A stretch of 64,000 bases of DNA from Methylobacterium sp. GXS13. GTDB lineage: Bacteria; Pseudomonadota; Alphaproteobacteria; Rhizobiales; Beijerinckiaceae. Each line of letters begins with the position of its first letter. Position 1 is the stretch's first letter. The notes below the pieces were generated by a model. That model worked only from the letters and a program-made list of their open reading frames with translations. It was not told where the DNA came from and searched no databases. Position numbers and translations under genes: made by a program. The DNA lies in the NCBI RefSeq assembly GCF_001455965.1, contig NZ_LKKO01000080.1, forward strand, positions 62,001 through 126,000. The letters are read 5' to 3'. Below are positions 61,173 to 64,000 of the stretch, one piece after another.

Positions 61173-61289
61173 GATACTGAGACGGCGAAGCGGATGGTTT
61201 CGCTCAAGCGGCCCGCGGTTCCGTGTCGAATCGTGCGATCGAGCGAAACCCTCAGCGGGCGACGCATCGGCCCACCGATGCGAGGCTGG

Positions 61290-62651
61290 TCAGGGAGTTT
61301 TCAAGGCCACATTTGCCGCGACCTGCAGCTTTCCCGACAATCGGCGAAACGCCGCCACCGACCACACGAGCGTCGCGATCTCGGACGCCAGAAGCCCGAG
61401 CAGCGCAGTGGCCGGCGGCAGCATCAGCAGCAGCGGCACCATGAGGGCGAAGCCGAGCGCGGCGCTCGCCACCGCCCCGGCGGTGATCGTCCGGAAGGCG
61501 GCGCAGGCTTCGAGATAGGCGCGCGGGATCGCGTAGAGCAGCGACGTCGTCACGACGGCCCAGATGCCCAGCCCGATCCAGCCCATGGCCTCACCAGCGA
61601 AACGCCCCTTGAAGAGCACCTGCTCGATCAGCGGCAGGGTCGCGGCCATGATCAAGCCATAGACCAGGCAGGCACAGCCGATCAGCAGAACGTGGCGCAT
61701 CACGAGCCGCCGGGCAGATTGGACTTGCCCGGCAGCCAGGAGGCCGCTGATCTCGGGTAGGACCATGTTCATCAGCGCGCTCGTGGGGATCCGCAACGGC
61801 GCGTAGAGCACCAGCGTCGCGGCGATCGGCGCGTAGACGGCTGGCCCGGCCAGCAGAGCGAACAGGAGCGTCAGGCCCTGGCCCTGCACGGTGAGGCTCG
61901 TGACACCGGCGAGCGACCAGGCCAGAGTCCGCCAGATCGCTCGGTAGCGTGCCCGCGCCCGGGGATGGAGCGAGATCCGCAGGCGCTGGCGCAGTGCCCC
62001 GTAGGCCACCGCGATGGCGATGGCATGCGCCAGAGCGATCGCCAGGAACGCCCGGTCGAGCAGAGCCGTGCCCTCGCCGCTCACCCCACGCCAGACGAAC
62101 AGCGCGCCGCAGATCGCGTAGACGAGGTCGCTCAGCCCCGCGATCCGCGGCCGTCCACGGGCGAGCAGCACGATCCGCAGATAGCTGCGGAAGCCGTAGA
62201 GCCCCACGAAGGCCCCGGCCGCAAGGCCGCCGGGGCCGATCACCGGAACGAGCGCCACGGTCGTGGCGAGCGCCATCAGCACGGAAACCAGGGCCGCGCC
62301 GGAGCCGAACATCACGTCGTAGCCGAGAGCCGCCGGGCGGCCGAGGCTCCGGGCCAGATGGAGCGTCGCCGGTACCGCCACCAAAGCGCGGATGTAGGTG
62401 ATGCCGACGGCCCCGACCGTGAACACGATCGCGAACAGCCCGTAATCATGCGCCCCGAGTTCGCGCACCAGCAGGATGTTCAGCGCGAAGTGGAACAGGC
62501 TCTGGATCAGTTCCCCGGACAGGATCACGGCGAACCGTCCGGACAGGCCGGCGCGCACCGTCGCCGCGAGGCGCAGGCTGCGGGCCGGCATGGGAATCGT
62601 CTCACCGGGTCGCGGCATGAGTCTCGGCATGATCGTGTGTGCGGCATCCAT
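61290..62651 (-). CDS. Wzx-type polysaccharide flippase (second)
   Basis: Flippase for lipid-linked oligosaccharide, up to 453 residues, with about 12-14 hydrophobic helices (LIQSLFHFALNILLVRELGA near the front; VVTTSLLYAIPRAYLEA near the end). It fits the polysaccharide transporter family. Several ATG codons at 62651, 62630, 62618 and 62591 are possible; none has a strong ribosome binding site, so the start is uncertain. Unlike the pair near 43 kb, base composition is normal for the genome. It is convergent with the acyltransferase gene. Confidence 0.85.
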   Translation of the reverse strand: MDAAHTIMPRLMPRPGETIPMPARSLRLAATVRAGLSGRFAVILSGELIQSLFHFALNILLVRELGAHDYGLFAIVFTVGAVGITYIRALVAVPATLHLARSLGRPAALGYDVMFGSGAALVSVLMALATTVALVPVIGPGGLAAGAFVGLYGFRSYLRIVLLARGRPRIAGLSDLVYAICGALFVWRGVSGEGTALLDRAFLAIALAHAIAIAVAYGALRQRLRISLHPRARARYRAIWRTLAWSLAGVTSLTVQGQGLTLLFALLAGPAVYAPIAATLVLYAPLRIPTSALMNMVLPEISGLLAAGQVQSARRLVMRHVLLIGCACLVYGLIMAATLPLIEQVLFKGRFAGEAMGWIGLGIWAVVTTSLLYAIPRAYLEACAAFRTITAGAVASAALGFALMVPLLLMLPPATALLGLLASEIATLVWSVAAFRRLSGKLQVAANVALKTP

Positions 62652-62740
62652 CCGGGGACGACGGCCGCGCTTCGCCCGGAGGATCTAGAAGCGGCGCCCG
62701 TCCCGGCATCCGCATTCGCCCGGCGGACATACGGAAACTA

Positions 62741-63895
62741 TCACCCGCTCGCTTCCGTTCGGTTTCCCGCGTCGTGGCCGAGCCCGTGTGCGAGTGCGGC
62801 GAGACAACGCGTGACGTCGTCTAGGTCGGCCCAGACATGGGGGCTGAAACGCAGGGCCCCCGACCGCTCGCTCACGAAGACGTTGGCCGCCTGGAGGTGA
62901 TCCACCAAGTGTTTGGGCAGCCCGCCGCGCACACGTGCCCCGAGGATGTGGCCGGCACGCAGGTGGGGCTGTGGGATGGCAAGGCCGAGTTCCGCGACGC
63001 CATCAGCGAGGTGATCGGTGAGCCCACGCAGCCGCATCGCGATGGATGGCGCCCCCCATGCGGCGATCAGCTCAAGGCCGGTCGCGGCCATGGCAAGGGC
63101 CACGGGATCGTTCAGTTCACCGCGGTCGTAGCGTCGGGCACCCACGGCAGATGAGCGGTTTCCCGTATGCTCCTCGATCGGCACCCCTTGCTGCCGATGG
63201 GGCGCCGCATAGAGGAACGCGACACCATACGGGCCGAGTGCCCATTTGTAGGTCGGGAAGGCGAGAAAATCCGGCCGCCAGCGGGCCACGTCCACGGGCA
63301 TCGCACCCACGGCCTGCGTTGCGTCGATCACCAGGGCCGCACCGGATGCATGCACCGCCGGTGCGAGCCGATCGAGGTCGATCAGGCCGCCATCGGTCCA
63401 GTGCAGCGGCGTCAGGGTGGCGATGGCGAGCGGGTTTGCCGCCGGCCGACGGATCGCCTCCAACACGGCGCGGGTCCAGTCCCCATCCGGAGGTCGGGGA
63501 ACCTCCTCGACGAAGAGATCGTGGGCGGTCGCCAGCCGATCGAAAGCGTAGCGCAGGGACGGGAACTCATCTTCAACCCGCAACAGGCGTCCGCCCGGCG
63601 CGGGAACGAGATTGCGCGCCGCCGTCGCCATGGCGTGGCTGACGGAGCCCACGATCGCGATGTCGTCGGCACCAGCCCCGATCAGTTGGGCCGCAGCCGC
63701 GCGGGTCCGCTCGGCGTGAACCGGTATCCCCGTCCTGGGATAGGTCCAGGGCTGGCTCTTCATCAGGATGCCGGCCTCACCGGCCGCTCGAACCGCGCGG
63801 GGCAGCGGCGACCAGGCTGCGGCATCTAGGTAGGCGACGTCCGCCGGCACCTCGAACAGGTGGCGCTGGCAGGGAATCGCTTCGACGCTCGGCAT
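62741..63895 (-). CDS. Class V aminotransferase-fold PLP enzyme
   Basis: PLP enzyme of about 384 residues related to cysteine desulfurases and isopenicillin N epimerase. Motifs include YLDAAAWSPLP at the N-terminus, IATLTPLHWTDGGLID, the PLP-Asp region VIDATQAVGAMPVD and the Schiff-base Lys in FPTYKWALGPYG. The end FSPHVWADLDDVTRCLAAL is also typical. The ATG at 63895 is used; one at 63934 is possible. It is separate from the exopolysaccharide genes, and the reaction is unknown. The window ends shortly upstream. Confidence 0.85.
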   Translation of the reverse strand: MPSVEAIPCQRHLFEVPADVAYLDAAAWSPLPRAVRAAGEAGILMKSQPWTYPRTGIPVHAERTRAAAAQLIGAGADDIAIVGSVSHAMATAARNLVPAPGGRLLRVEDEFPSLRYAFDRLATAHDLFVEEVPRPPDGDWTRAVLEAIRRPAANPLAIATLTPLHWTDGGLIDLDRLAPAVHASGAALVIDATQAVGAMPVDVARWRPDFLAFPTYKWALGPYGVAFLYAAPHRQQGVPIEEHTGNRSSAVGARRYDRGELNDPVALAMAATGLELIAAWGAPSIAMRLRGLTDHLADGVAELGLAIPQPHLRAGHILGARVRGGLPKHLVDHLQAANVFVSERSGALRFSPHVWADLDDVTRCLAALAHGLGHDAGNRTEASG

Positions 63896-64000
63896 GACGA
63901 GGCAAGCGTAGAGGATCGTACGCGATGCCGCCATGGTCCGGGCTTGATCGCTCCGCCCCGATGCCGCAAGCCGGCAGGCCACAGCCCCGCGAGGCCCCCG

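Overview
The window looks like chromosomal DNA of a high-GC alphaproteobacterium of the Methylobacterium/Rhizobiales type. Pointers are CheZ with an alphaproteobacterial tail, the flagellin regulators FlbT and FlaF, an RcdA (DUF1465) homologue behind a CtrA-like box, a plant-type GshA, a PCuAC copper chaperone, and a 6S-RNA-like interval beside the folate cyclo-ligase and YmdB-like phosphoesterase genes. Genus is an inference. I found no rRNA, tRNA, CRISPR array, transposase or phage gene.

Layout. 1-12.9 kb: housekeeping and motility genes (MFS permease cut by the window edge, L,D-transpeptidase, cheZ, uvrC-pgsA-moaD, RraA-like protein, MDR reductase with divergent TetR regulator, DMT exporter, XylB-like dehydrogenase, convergent flbT/flaF). 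13-18.8 kb: first polysaccharide block on the minus strand (large GT4 with a degenerate GT2-like front, second GT4, Wzz/GumC co-polymerase, WecG/TagA transferase). 18.8-41.9 kb: core metabolism and envelope (selD, phosphoesterase, NudK-like Nudix, tusA, two Tyr/Gly-rich secreted proteins, gshA, rsmE, ubiA, CysQ-like phosphatase, cspA, DJ-1/PfpI protein, large calcineurin-like phosphoesterase, YcbB-like L,D-transpeptidase, PCuAC, RcdA, metQ, rpmE, ABC exporter, D-cysteine desulfhydrase-like PLP enzyme). 42.0-44.5 kb: a visibly AT-richer wzx plus GT2 pair, probably acquired. 44.7-49.3 kb: MotA/MotB-like pair, a 28-residue membrane peptide, ymdB-like gene, fthC-like gene, probable 6S RNA. 49.4-62.7 kb: second and larger exopolysaccharide locus (GINT1-like transferase, GumC/Wzc protein with an eroded P-loop, Wzy-like polymerase, GH5 glycanase, DUF1972 and GT4 glycosyltransferases, fatty-acid-hydroxylase-type di-iron membrane enzyme, CelD/GNAT acyltransferase, Wzx flippase). 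The last gene is a class-V PLP enzyme.

How the parts work together. The two polysaccharide blocks plus the AT-rich pair supply most parts of a Wzx/Wzy-dependent pathway: glycosyltransferases, two flippases, a polymerase, two paralogous co-polymerases and a trimming glycanase. An initiating phosphoglycosyl transferase and a Wza-type outer-membrane exporter are not present in the window and would have to lie elsewhere. The most unusual items are the co-polymerase with a lost Walker A motif, the GINT1-like protein in a bacterial exopolysaccharide locus, the non-flagellar MotA/MotB-like pair, the CtrA-like box upstream of rcdA, and several palindromic elements between genes.
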